Assembly: GCF_007786475.1 (NCBI RefSeq)
Contig: NZ_VNJJ01000003.1
Coordinates: forward strand, 1-64,000
Direction: 5' to 3'
DNA length: 64,000 nucleotides
Origin: Cohnella terricola
GTDB lineage: Bacteria > Bacillota > Bacilli > Paenibacillales > Paenibacillaceae
Of the stretch, positions 50,276 through 57,600 are shown one piece after another. Made by a program: the position numbers and the translations under genes. Below the pieces are notes generated by a model. It had not been told where the DNA came from. It did no database searches and saw nothing but the letters and a program-made list of their open reading frames with translations. How positions within the stretch are numbered: the first letter of the stretch is position 1; each line of letters opens with the position of its first letter.

Positions 50276-51328
50276 ATGGACGACACCCAAGCGAAAATAT
50301 TGATAGTAGACGACCAAGAGTACAACGTCAGTCTGTTGGAGCGCATTCTTAGGCGAGCGGGGTTCAGCCATGTTCACAACACCTTGGATCCGCTGGAAGT
50401 TAAAGATCTTGTTGCGAGGCTTGACCCGGACATTGTTCTGCTCGACCTGCATATGCCGGGAATGGACGGCCTGCAAGTGCTTCGGCAGATTCGGGAACAA
50501 ACGGAAAAGGACCACTATCTTCCTGTGCTGATGCTTACCGCCGATACGACGCCTGAAATGAAGCAACAAGGATTGCTTGCCGGCGTGAACGACTTCTTGA
50601 CGAAACCGTACGACCGGACTGAAGTTGTGCTTCGTATCCGTAACTTGTTGAAAACGAGGGAGCTGCACCGGCAGTTGCAACATCATAACAGCACGTTGGA
50701 AGAAAGAGTCCGGGAACGTACGAAGGAACTGCAGCAAGCTAAGTTGGAAATGTTGCTCCTGCTCGGGCGCGCCGCGGAGTATCGGGACGATATGACCGGC
50801 CAGCATACGCAAAGGGTTGGCAGGCTTTCGGGAATGATTGCGGGCAAGTTGGGCTTCTCCGAGGAACAAGTCGATGCGATTCGCAAGGCAGCACCTCTTC
50901 ACGATATCGGCAAGATCGGCATTCCGGACGACATTTTGTTAAAACCCGGACGTTTCGAACCTCATGAATTCGAACGGATGAAAACCCATACGACAATCGG
51001 AGCGAATATTCTCGGAGGGAGTTTCTTCAATATTTTGCGGCTGGCAGGCGTCATTGCCCAATCCCATCATGAGAAATGGGACGGAACCGGCTATCCCGAC
51101 GGCTTATCCGGCGAAGGAATTCCCATCGAAGCCAGAATCGTAGCGCTTGCCGATTTCTATGACGCACTCACGCACGAACGACCTTACAAAAGAGCGTGGA
51201 CGCCTGAAGAAACGCTAGAAGAAATCCGGAGACAGCGCGGCGCCCATTTCGATCCGAGAGTCGTTGACGCGTTCGTGGAATTGTTTAACGAGCCCGGCTT
51301 TGCCGAACCGATCGAGAAAACATCGTAA
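50276..51328 (+). CDS. receiver-HD-GYP c-di-GMP phosphodiesterase
   Basis: 350 aa. Receiver domain at ~1-120 (L-L-D-L-H-M-P-G-M-D-G), a coiled linker (~125-160), and an HD-GYP domain (~165-340) with H-D-I-G-K-I-G-I-P, the H-H-E-K-W-D-G-T-G-Y-P-D-G-L block and A-L-A-D-F-Y-D-A-L. The signature residues for binuclear metal and c-di-GMP hydrolysis to GMP are present. It should be controlled by phosphorylation from the upstream hybrid kinase. GGAGAA lies before the ATG at 50276. A terminator hairpin closes the operon. Confidence 0.94.
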   Translation: MDDTQAKILIVDDQEYNVSLLERILRRAGFSHVHNTLDPLEVKDLVARLDPDIVLLDLHMPGMDGLQVLRQIREQTEKDHYLPVLMLTADTTPEMKQQGLLAGVNDFLTKPYDRTEVVLRIRNLLKTRELHRQLQHHNSTLEERVRERTKELQQAKLEMLLLLGRAAEYRDDMTGQHTQRVGRLSGMIAGKLGFSEEQVDAIRKAAPLHDIGKIGIPDDILLKPGRFEPHEFERMKTHTTIGANILGGSFFNILRLAGVIAQSHHEKWDGTGYPDGLSGEGIPIEARIVALADFYDALTHERPYKRAWTPEETLEEIRRQRGAHFDPRVVDAFVELFNEPGFAEPIEKTS

Positions 51329-51330
51329 TT

Positions 51331-51360
51331 GTACAGCGGCCGAGAGGCCGCTATTTTTCT
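51331..51360 (+). terminator. terminator of the MHYT signalling operon
   Basis: AGCGGCC-GAGA-GGCCGCT followed by ATTTTTCT. Confidence 0.88.
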
Positions 51361-51453
51361 ATTAAATGCGATTTTGGGAAATTCAGTGTAAGGAAAAACA
51401 GCTTTGAGCGTCTAATCAATAGAGAAATGTTAGAAGCGCAAGGAGGTGAAGCG

Positions 51454-51969
51454 ATGGACGGCCATGCGAGAATCGAGCAGTGGTTTATGGAGTACGGCTC
51501 GGATGTACATCATTTTCTTGTCTATTATACAGGTTGGGACCATGTGGACGATCTCGTTCAGGACGTTTTCGTGAAAGCGCTTATAGGCATACGTCGGTAC
51601 GAAGGCAGATCGAGCCCGAAAACTTGGCTTTTCTCGATTGCTCGCAGAGTGGCGATCGACGAGCAAAGAAAGAGAAAACGGAGAAGCTTGCATGCATCCC
51701 GCTATAGGAGCGAGAACTGTCCTCCGGATCGGACACCCGAAGAAATCATATTTCTTCGGCAAGATTTGGCCGACGCGCATAGCTGCGTGATGAAACTTAA
51801 AAGGTCTTACCGGGACGTATTATTTTTGCGGGTGATGGAGAAATTGTCCGCCGCCGAAGCCGCGGAGGTGCTCGGTTGGTCGGTAACGAGGGTTAACGTG
51901 ACTTTACACCGGGCGATTCGAAAGGCGCGATTCGTCTATGAGGAATTGAATGGAGGTGTAGGGGAGTGA
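51454..51969 (+). CDS. ECF-type RNA polymerase sigma factor
   Basis: 171 aa. Sigma region 2 (~15-80: D-D-L-V-Q-D-V-F-V-K-A-L and P-K-T-W-L-F-S-I-A-R-R-V-A-I-D) and region 4 (~110-165: R-D-V-L-F-L-R-V ... S-A-A-E-A-A-E-V-L-G-W-S). AAGGAGG precedes the ATG at 51454. It overlaps the next gene by 4 bp (GTGA), the usual arrangement with a membrane anti-sigma factor. The stimulus is unknown. Confidence 0.93.
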   Translation: MDGHARIEQWFMEYGSDVHHFLVYYTGWDHVDDLVQDVFVKALIGIRRYEGRSSPKTWLFSIARRVAIDEQRKRKRRSLHASRYRSENCPPDRTPEEIIFLRQDLADAHSCVMKLKRSYRDVLFLRVMEKLSAAEAAEVLGWSVTRVNVTLHRAIRKARFVYEELNGGVGE

Positions 51970-52937
51970 ATCGAGAACAACGAGGAAATGAAGTGCTTGA
52001 TCTGCTTGAGGCCATGCCGCGAAGGCCGCTCGATCCGGGGAAAGAGGAAGACATTCTGTATACCCTTCGTCATATGTCCACGTCATCCGAACGGCGGAAT
52101 GGAATACTTCTAGCCAAAATCGTGGGAGGCATACTCGCTGTCGGCGCCGTTTTTCTTTGCTTGGTGTTATTGTTGCCTGTTATCTCGAATACCGAGGGGA
52201 TAAGCCGATGGTTCTCAGCAGCGACCCCGCCTCTATATTCGGGAGAGGACGCCGAGATTAGCCCGATTTTTGATCTTGTGGATAAGGAAGGCCGAATCGT
52301 ATATCCCGACCGTCTTATCGGGATCAAAAGTAAGATCGCTTTTACATTTGATCAAAGAGGTTTTATCGCTAAGTCCACAGATACAGTATCGAAAATCTTT
52401 TGGGTCGTTTGGGGAGATCCTGCGGAACTGAGAGGCGCATCTTTGGTGGCCAAAGGAACGAACCTCGATACGGGAGAAACATTCACGGTGAACGAAAGCA
52501 AGCTAGGCGGGCCGTACTACGGATACGACGCTAGCGTCGTGACTGCGTTTAACTCGTTCCCGAGCAAAGGCAAATGGCGGATCGACGTTGAACTGAACGG
52601 GAAGCTGTACGGCACAATCGTCGTTCCCGTTAAGGCGGAATACATCCATACGGAGCGCTACCGTTTTATGATATCGGAAGACGATGCGCTAACCGGAAAT
52701 AACGAAACGACGCTGATTGTCCCGGGACACGACCAGCCTGACACGCTCGACGTGATTGCTCAACTCAAAGATTCTTCCGGCCAGGCGAGCCGATCAACTT
52801 TCCGTAAGACGGGAGATTTCATTCAGTCGTCGACATTGGAACCGGTTACGGAGTATTCCGGGACGCTGCGCTTCGACCGACCTGGGCGATGGCAAATTGA
52901 ATTAATGGGCGAGAAGACGTCAATCGAAGTCAAGTAG
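51966..52937 (+). CDS. membrane protein, probable anti-sigma factor of the ECF pair
   Basis: 323 aa. Short cytoplasmic N-terminus (~1-45), one membrane helix (~48-72), and a large extracellular part of about 250 residues with Ig-like beta patterns. The layout and coupling (GTG start overlapping the sigma stop) suggest an anti-sigma factor whose extracellular part senses envelope stress. A zinc-binding anti-sigma motif (H-x3-C-x2-C) is absent, so binding would be by the N-terminal helices. I do not recognise the external domain. Confidence 0.72.
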   Translation: MNREQRGNEVLDLLEAMPRRPLDPGKEEDILYTLRHMSTSSERRNGILLAKIVGGILAVGAVFLCLVLLLPVISNTEGISRWFSAATPPLYSGEDAEISPIFDLVDKEGRIVYPDRLIGIKSKIAFTFDQRGFIAKSTDTVSKIFWVVWGDPAELRGASLVAKGTNLDTGETFTVNESKLGGPYYGYDASVVTAFNSFPSKGKWRIDVELNGKLYGTIVVPVKAEYIHTERYRFMISEDDALTGNNETTLIVPGHDQPDTLDVIAQLKDSSGQASRSTFRKTGDFIQSSTLEPVTEYSGTLRFDRPGRWQIELMGEKTSIEVK

Positions 52938-52953
52938 CTTTAGTTAGGCGAAG

Positions 52954-52988
52954 GACGGCATCTGCTATAGAGCAGGGCCGTTTTTTTG
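52954..52988 (+). terminator. terminator of the sigma/anti-sigma unit
   Basis: CTGCT-ATAG-AGCAG inner stem with outer GGC/GCC-type pairing, then TTTTTTT. Confidence 0.75.
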
Positions 52989-52991
52989 TCA

Positions 52992-53036
52992 TTGACAGAG
53001 AGCTTGTTTACTTCTTAAAATATGAGTAATCACTCA
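52992..53036 (+). promoter_or_regulatory. promoter and TetR-type operator of the ABC-2 operon
   Basis: TTGACA (52992-52997), 18-bp spacer, TAAAAT (53016-53021). TGAGTAATCACTCA at 53023-53036 is an inverted repeat (TGAGT-N4-ACTCA) over the start of transcription, well placed for autorepression by the TetR protein encoded last in the operon. Confidence 0.8.
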
Positions 53037-53060
53037 CTTTTTTATGCGGAGGTTATCCTA

Positions 53061-53786
53061 ATGGATTATGCCGTACAAGTCGACCAGGTCAGCAAAAGCT
53101 ACGGCCACAAAGCCGTACTCGACAACGTGTCGCTGCAGATACGAGAAGGACAAATCTACGGTTTGATCGGCCCTTCGGGGGCGGGCAAGACGACGCTGGT
53201 GAAAATGTTGGTGGGCATGGAGCGGGCGGATCGCGGTAACGTTACGGTGCTGAACGAGACGATGCCGAATCTGGAGCTGCTCCAGGAGATCGGGTACATG
53301 GCCCAATCCGACGCGTTATACGCGGAATTGACGGGTGAGGAGAACTTGTCTTTCTTCGCCGCGCTATTCAAGCTAGGGAAGACGGAGCGCAAGCGGAGAA
53401 TCGCCTACGCGGCCGATCTGGTCAATCTGTCCGGCGTATTGAATAAGAGAGTGTCTGCGTACTCGGGGGGCATGAAGCGGCGTCTATCCCTGGCAATCGC
53501 GCTCATCCAAGATCCGCGTATTCTTATTCTCGACGAACCGACCGTTGGCATCGATCCGCAGCTGCGGTTGTCCATCTGGAGCGAATTGCAGCGATTAAAG
53601 GAAGTCGAGGGCAAAACGATTATCGTGACGACGCACGTCATGGACGAAGCGGGAAGATGCGATGTTCTCGCCATGGTGCGGGACGGCAGGATACTCACGA
53701 GCGGAACGCCACAGGAACTGATGGCGCATTACGGGGCCAGCAATCTGGAAGAAGTATTCCTGCAAGCAGGGGGGATCCAAGTATGA
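53061..53786 (+). CDS. ABC transporter ATPase (ABC-2 type drug export)
   Basis: 241 aa. Walker A G-P-S-G-A-G-K-T-T, Q-loop, signature Y-S-G-G-M-K-R-R-L, Walker B I-L-I-L-D-E-P-T-V-G-I-D and H-loop T-T-H. It belongs to the DrrA/CcmA-like group. GGAGG lies before the ATG at 53061; an earlier reading from 53022 has no ribosome site. It ends in ATGA overlap with the permease. Probably a multidrug exporter repressed by the downstream TetR protein. Confidence 0.94.
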   Translation: MDYAVQVDQVSKSYGHKAVLDNVSLQIREGQIYGLIGPSGAGKTTLVKMLVGMERADRGNVTVLNETMPNLELLQEIGYMAQSDALYAELTGEENLSFFAALFKLGKTERKRRIAYAADLVNLSGVLNKRVSAYSGGMKRRLSLAIALIQDPRILILDEPTVGIDPQLRLSIWSELQRLKEVEGKTIIVTTHVMDEAGRCDVLAMVRDGRILTSGTPQELMAHYGASNLEEVFLQAGGIQV

Positions 53787-54835
53787 GGACGGGAGCGTTA
53801 ATCGTAAGAATTTGCCGCCAGATGTCCCGGGACAAAAGAACGCTTGCTCTTCTATTTGTCGCGCCATTGCTCATATTAACGTTGATGTACTATGTTTTTA
53901 ACGGTGGAGAAGCAGGCAATCCTCGTTTAGGCGCCGTGAACGTCGACTTACAGCTTGCGCAACTGCTAGAAAAAGCAAACATCGATGTCGTAAATGTCGA
54001 ATCAGCAGGAGATGCTGCCGACACAATCGCGGAGCACGATCTGGATGGCATTCTGACGAACGCGAACGGGAAGCTAACGTTAGCGCTGGAGAACGGCGAT
54101 CCTTCGAAAGCGAAAGCATTGCAGATGAAGATCGGCCAGGCCGCAGTCGCGAGATCACTGCTCGCTATGAACGTTCCGCTTACGGACGCAGGCGAGATTG
54201 GTATGGAGACACATTATGTGTACGGCAGCGTAGACTCTACCTTTTTCGATGTACTCAGCCCGATTCTCGTCGGTTTTTTTGTATTTTTCTTTGTGTTTCT
54301 CATTTCGGGGATCGGTTTGCTGCGCGAAAGAACGACGGGCACGTTGGAACGTCTCATGTCGACGCCGATCCGCCGAAGGGAAGTATTGACCGGGTATTTG
54401 ACTGGTTACGGCATTTTTGCCGTCATTCAGACTGTGATCGTCGTCCTCTACGCGATCAACGTGCTGGATCTTACGCTCGCGGGATCAATCTGGAACGTGT
54501 TGCTCGTCAACCTGTTGCTTGCGCTCGTCGCGCTGTCGCTCGGTATTTTATTGTCCACGTTCGCGGCCTCCGAGTTCCAGATGGTCCAATTCATTCCGAT
54601 CGTCGTGGTTCCCCAGGTGTTCTTTGCCGGAATTTTGCCGCTTGATGGCATGGCGGACTGGCTTCAGGCGCTTGGACGGATCATGCCGCTCTATTATGCG
54701 GCGGATGCTCTGAAGGGAATCATGTACAGAGGAGAGGGCTTTGGCGGTATCTTCGTCGATCTGCTCGTTCTCGTCGGTTTCGCCGCGATTTTTATCACGT
54801 TAAACGTACTTGCCTTGAAGAGATATCGCAAATAA
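53783..54835 (+). CDS. ABC-2 type transporter permease
   Basis: 350 aa. One N-terminal helix (~20-40), a ~130-residue extracellular loop, then five helices in the C-terminal half (~180-345), the YhgE/DrrB-like ABC-2 layout with the conserved R-E-R-T-T-G-T-L-E-R-L cytoplasmic segment. It pairs with the ATPase (ATGA overlap) and is followed 15 bp later by the TetR gene. Confidence 0.93.
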   Translation: MRTGALIVRICRQMSRDKRTLALLFVAPLLILTLMYYVFNGGEAGNPRLGAVNVDLQLAQLLEKANIDVVNVESAGDAADTIAEHDLDGILTNANGKLTLALENGDPSKAKALQMKIGQAAVARSLLAMNVPLTDAGEIGMETHYVYGSVDSTFFDVLSPILVGFFVFFFVFLISGIGLLRERTTGTLERLMSTPIRRREVLTGYLTGYGIFAVIQTVIVVLYAINVLDLTLAGSIWNVLLVNLLLALVALSLGILLSTFAASEFQMVQFIPIVVVPQVFFAGILPLDGMADWLQALGRIMPLYYAADALKGIMYRGEGFGGIFVDLLVLVGFAAIFITLNVLALKRYRK

Positions 54836-54850
54836 AGAAACGGAGAAGAA

Positions 54851-55513
54851 ATGGAAATGTCGACTCACAATATTCTCGACCAGATGTTGTCCGAAGCCAA
54901 ATTATCGAAAAAAGATACAGCCAAACAGCAGCGAATCCTACATGCCGCCATCGCTTTGTTCGCAGAAAAAGGGTTCGCCAATACGTCCACGAGCGAGATC
55001 GCCAAAAACTCAGGCGTAGCGGAAGGTACGATATTTCGTCATTACGGGACGAAAGAGAATTTGCTCATCGCGGTTATCGTTCCATTTTTGAAACAATCGC
55101 TCCCGATGATGGCGAAGGAGGTTTTCGAGGAGATCAATCCGAGCAAACACGCCCGTTTCGAGGATTTCATACGCGCCTTATTCTTGAACCGTATGCGATT
55201 TTTTCGGGAGAACAAGGACATTTTCCGCGTCGTCGTCAAAGAATTTGTGTATCGGGAAGAACTGCGGACGGAGCTGCTCACGCACGTGAACAAGGAAATC
55301 GTCGGATATTTGAACCAAGCTTTAGATTACTCCAAAGGGAAGGGTGAACTGCCCGATCGGCCGAACGGTTATCTGTTGAAGCTGATCTTTCCGTATATTT
55401 TCAGTCAATTCGTGATTCGTTTCGTACTCTCCGCCAAGGAACCGGACGTCCCCGATGAGGTTGAAGCCGATGCGATCGTCAAATTCGTCGTCAACGGAAT
55501 ACGGAGTTGTTAA
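54851..55513 (+). CDS. TetR family transcriptional regulator
   Basis: 220 aa. HTH at ~25-70 (I-A-L-F-A-E-K-G-F-A-N-T-S-T-S-E-I-A-K-N-S-G-V-A) with an all-helical ligand domain following. Last gene of the ATPase-permease-TetR operon. The TGAGT-N4-ACTCA palindrome over the operon promoter is its likely operator. Start ATG at 54851 (GGAGAAGAA upstream); a second ATG lies two codons on. Confidence 0.94.
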   Translation: MEMSTHNILDQMLSEAKLSKKDTAKQQRILHAAIALFAEKGFANTSTSEIAKNSGVAEGTIFRHYGTKENLLIAVIVPFLKQSLPMMAKEVFEEINPSKHARFEDFIRALFLNRMRFFRENKDIFRVVVKEFVYREELRTELLTHVNKEIVGYLNQALDYSKGKGELPDRPNGYLLKLIFPYIFSQFVIRFVLSAKEPDVPDEVEADAIVKFVVNGIRSC

Positions 55514-55532
55514 ACCTATCGTTAGAATTGTT

Positions 55533-55572
55533 AAACAAGGCTGCTCATGCAAATGCATGGCAGCCTTGTTTA
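55533..55572. terminator. bidirectional terminator after tetR-type gene
   Basis: AAACAAGGCTGC and GCAGCCTTGTTT form a 12-bp stem around a 16-nt loop that itself contains ATGC repeats. Confidence 0.88.
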
Positions 55573-55591
55573 GCGTTAAATGCGTTCGGTC

Positions 55592-55690
55592 TTAATCGCG
55601 TCCTTCAAACGCGATGAGATTTCTGCCCATCAAGTAGATCGCGAACATGCCGCCAAACAACATCGCTAATAAGAAAATAATATAAAACAA
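55592..55690 (-). CDS. small hydrophobic protein (32 aa), candidate
   Basis: A TTG start at 55690 with AGGAGG eight bases upstream opens a 32-codon frame. Residues ~2-22 are hydrophobic (M-F-Y-I-I-F-L-L-A-M and onward), followed by a short charged tail ending in F-E-G-R-D. It looks like a one-helix membrane microprotein. The strong ribosome site supports translation, but there is no homology I can name. It ends at the shared terminator with tetR. Confidence 0.55.
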   Translation of the reverse strand: MFYIIFLLAMLFGGMFAIYLMGRNLIAFEGRD

Positions 55691-55875
55691 ACAGAACACC
55701 TCCTGATGTCATGGCCGACCGCTTAGGTATTTCGATACAGCGAGCGGCTTTTGTTGGGTTGAGACCAATGTAAATGATCCTCCGCACGCTGTAACCATCC
55801 AATCTCAAGTGTTGATGACCATCCAATCTTCTATAGACACCCGCAAGCCATAAAGATTAGAACACTTTGTTAAAA

Positions 55876-55917
55876 TGTGATTTATTTCACAATATCCCTC
55901 CATATTCGGAGTTATAC
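55876..55917 (+). promoter_or_regulatory. Fnr-type box and promoter of the anaerobic operon
   Basis: TGTGATTTATTTCACA (55876-55891) is a perfect Fnr/CRP-type palindrome (TGTGA-N6-TCACA). A TTATAC -10 lies at 55912-55917, so the box centre is ~40 bp before the expected start, the activating (class II) position. No -35 is visible, as expected. It precedes hemerythrin-DoxX-hemerythrin-adhE-pflB-pflA. Confidence 0.85.
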
Positions 55918-55953
55918 TTGAGCCATAAAAGAAGAGAGGATGTGAAACCCCCG

Positions 55954-56472
55954 ATGAAATCCCACGTCCCAATCGATAGCGTCATATCCGGCGGTGACCT
56001 TCGCGAGTTGATCATCGACTCCACCGTCGCAAGAGCCAAGCAAGAACACGAACTGCTGAGCGAAGAGCTCAGAGAGATTTACGAACAAGCGTGCACCATC
56101 CGAAGAGGGCAGGACGCGAAACGGTTGAACCGGGAAATCCGCCAATTAGGCGACAGCGTCAAACACTTCTTGAAACACTGGACAGCGCACACGCAATGGG
56201 AAGACGATGAACTGTTCCCTAGCGCCGCATCCGTTCTAGGCGCGGAGCCCGATCTATTCTCCTTAATGGAACACGAATACGAGCTGGCAGAGCAATACAT
56301 CCAAGCTTTCACGCAATTGCTCGAGAAAGCCGCAGCTCCAATCGATCAGGAAGAAGCACGAAAGATGACGACCTATCTCATCCAAGCGTACGCGGTACTC
56401 AGCAACCGATTCCGCGAAGAGGAAGAGATCATGTTGGAGCTGACGGATCGTTCCAATGCTTACGGTTTTTAG
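55954..56472 (+). CDS. hemerythrin HHE-domain protein 1
   Basis: 172 aa, helical, with the His/Glu set of an HHE cation-binding domain: A-K-Q-E-H-E-L-L, H-F-L-K-H-W-T-A-H-T-Q-W-E-D-D-E-L-F-P, L-M-E-H-E-Y-E-L-A and N-R-F-R-E-E-E-E. It should hold a di-iron site that binds O2 or NO. Start at the ATG 55954; an in-frame GTG at 55942 sits too close to AGAGAGGA. First gene of the Fnr-box operon. Its role may be O2 scavenging, NO handling or iron-cluster repair (RIC-like). Confidence 0.85.
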   Translation: MKSHVPIDSVISGGDLRELIIDSTVARAKQEHELLSEELREIYEQACTIRRGQDAKRLNREIRQLGDSVKHFLKHWTAHTQWEDDELFPSAASVLGAEPDLFSLMEHEYELAEQYIQAFTQLLEKAAAPIDQEEARKMTTYLIQAYAVLSNRFREEEEIMLELTDRSNAYGF

Positions 56473-56518
56473 TGAAATATTACTAAATAGCTCTAAAATC
56501 TGGAAGGAGATGACCATC

Positions 56519-57073
56519 ATGGTCACGAAATGGTTTAGAGAAAATGTATGGGCGGCAGCCGCAATCACTTTTGTCAGAGTGTACTTGGGCTGGTTGTGGC
56601 TGGATGCCGGTTGGCACAAGCTGACGGGCGGATTCGACGCTACGGGGTTCCTGAAAGGCGCGATTGCCAAACCAGTTGCGGACCATGCCACCCAAGCGGT
56701 GCTGTTCCCGAACTACACGTACTTCATCGAACACTTCGCATTACCGAACGTTAAACTCATTAATTTTCTGATCCCAGTCGGAGAGACGTTGATCGGTATC
56801 GGGCTCATCGTAGGCGGATTGGTTGCCACGGCCGCATTCTTCGGAATTATGCTGAACCTGATGTTCGTCTTTGCCGGCACCGTAAGCACGAACCCTTGGC
56901 TACTGACGCTAGGCTTCCTCGTTTTCATGGCAGGCGCGAATGCAGGGCGCTTCGGACTTGACTACTACTTGATGCCTCTGATTCGCAAAGGCTGGACGAA
57001 GATAAGAGCCGGCCATGGCAAAACGGATAACACCGACCACCGTGGCATCGGCGGCAAAATCGTGCCTCACTAA
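56519..57073 (+). CDS. DoxX family membrane protein
   Basis: 184 aa with four transmembrane helices, DoxX-type: R-V-Y-L-G-W-L-W-L-D-A-G-W-H-K-L near the N-terminus, P-V-G-E-T-L-I-G-I-G-L near the centre. DoxX proteins associate with respiratory or thiosulfate:quinone systems and with oxidative-stress complexes; the exact role varies. GGAAGGAG is 9 nt before the ATG at 56519. It sits between two hemerythrin genes in the anaerobic operon. Confidence 0.88.
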   Translation: MVTKWFRENVWAAAAITFVRVYLGWLWLDAGWHKLTGGFDATGFLKGAIAKPVADHATQAVLFPNYTYFIEHFALPNVKLINFLIPVGETLIGIGLIVGGLVATAAFFGIMLNLMFVFAGTVSTNPWLLTLGFLVFMAGANAGRFGLDYYLMPLIRKGWTKIRAGHGKTDNTDHRGIGGKIVPH

Positions 57074-57099
57074 CGACAACGCGAAGGAGGGAAACTGCA

Positions 57100-57585
57100 A
57101 TGCCGCAATCCGGGTCTCCATTGCTCGATCTCTATTTAAGCTACGATCAATGGAAAGAAGAGCACGACGCGCTTCACCTCAGATTACGCGAGCTTTGCAA
57201 TCTGATGAGATGGAATCCCGGCAATTACGACCAACCTTGCTGGGATTCCCATTTCCGCAAAGTTCATGGCATGTTCGTCGATTTTATGAAGGATTGGCGG
57301 AACCATCTCGTGAAGGAACGCAAAGTCATCTATCCGATCGCCAGAACCGCAATATGCGGGGGGAAAATGGGGCCTTCCGCCGTGCTTGAACAGGAAGACG
57401 CGATTGCCGGACAATTCTACGAGGCTTATCTTCAAGGCGTTGAGGAAGGCGAATCGCCAGAAAATTGCCTCTCCAGATTGTTGCAAGTGTTGTTGATCAT
57501 CGCCGAACATTTCCGGATGGAGGACGAGACGGTTGTCCCGGCCGCGGAACGTCTGATGGACGAAATCGAATACATTGGTTCATAG
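57100..57585 (+). CDS. hemerythrin HHE-domain protein 2
   Basis: 161 aa, all helical. HHE signature: E-E-H-D-A-L-H, K-V-H-G-M-F-V-D-F, W-R-N-H-L-V-K-E-R-K-V-I-Y-P and A-E-H-F-R-M-E-D-E-T-V-V-P. It differs clearly from the first copy, so the two are not recent duplicates. GAAGGAGGG precedes the ATG. 15 bp separate it from adhE, so the genes are co-transcribed. Confidence 0.87.
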   Translation: MPQSGSPLLDLYLSYDQWKEEHDALHLRLRELCNLMRWNPGNYDQPCWDSHFRKVHGMFVDFMKDWRNHLVKERKVIYPIARTAICGGKMGPSAVLEQEDAIAGQFYEAYLQGVEEGESPENCLSRLLQVLLIIAEHFRMEDETVVPAAERLMDEIEYIGS

Positions 57586-57600
57586 AGGAGGCATGCCACG

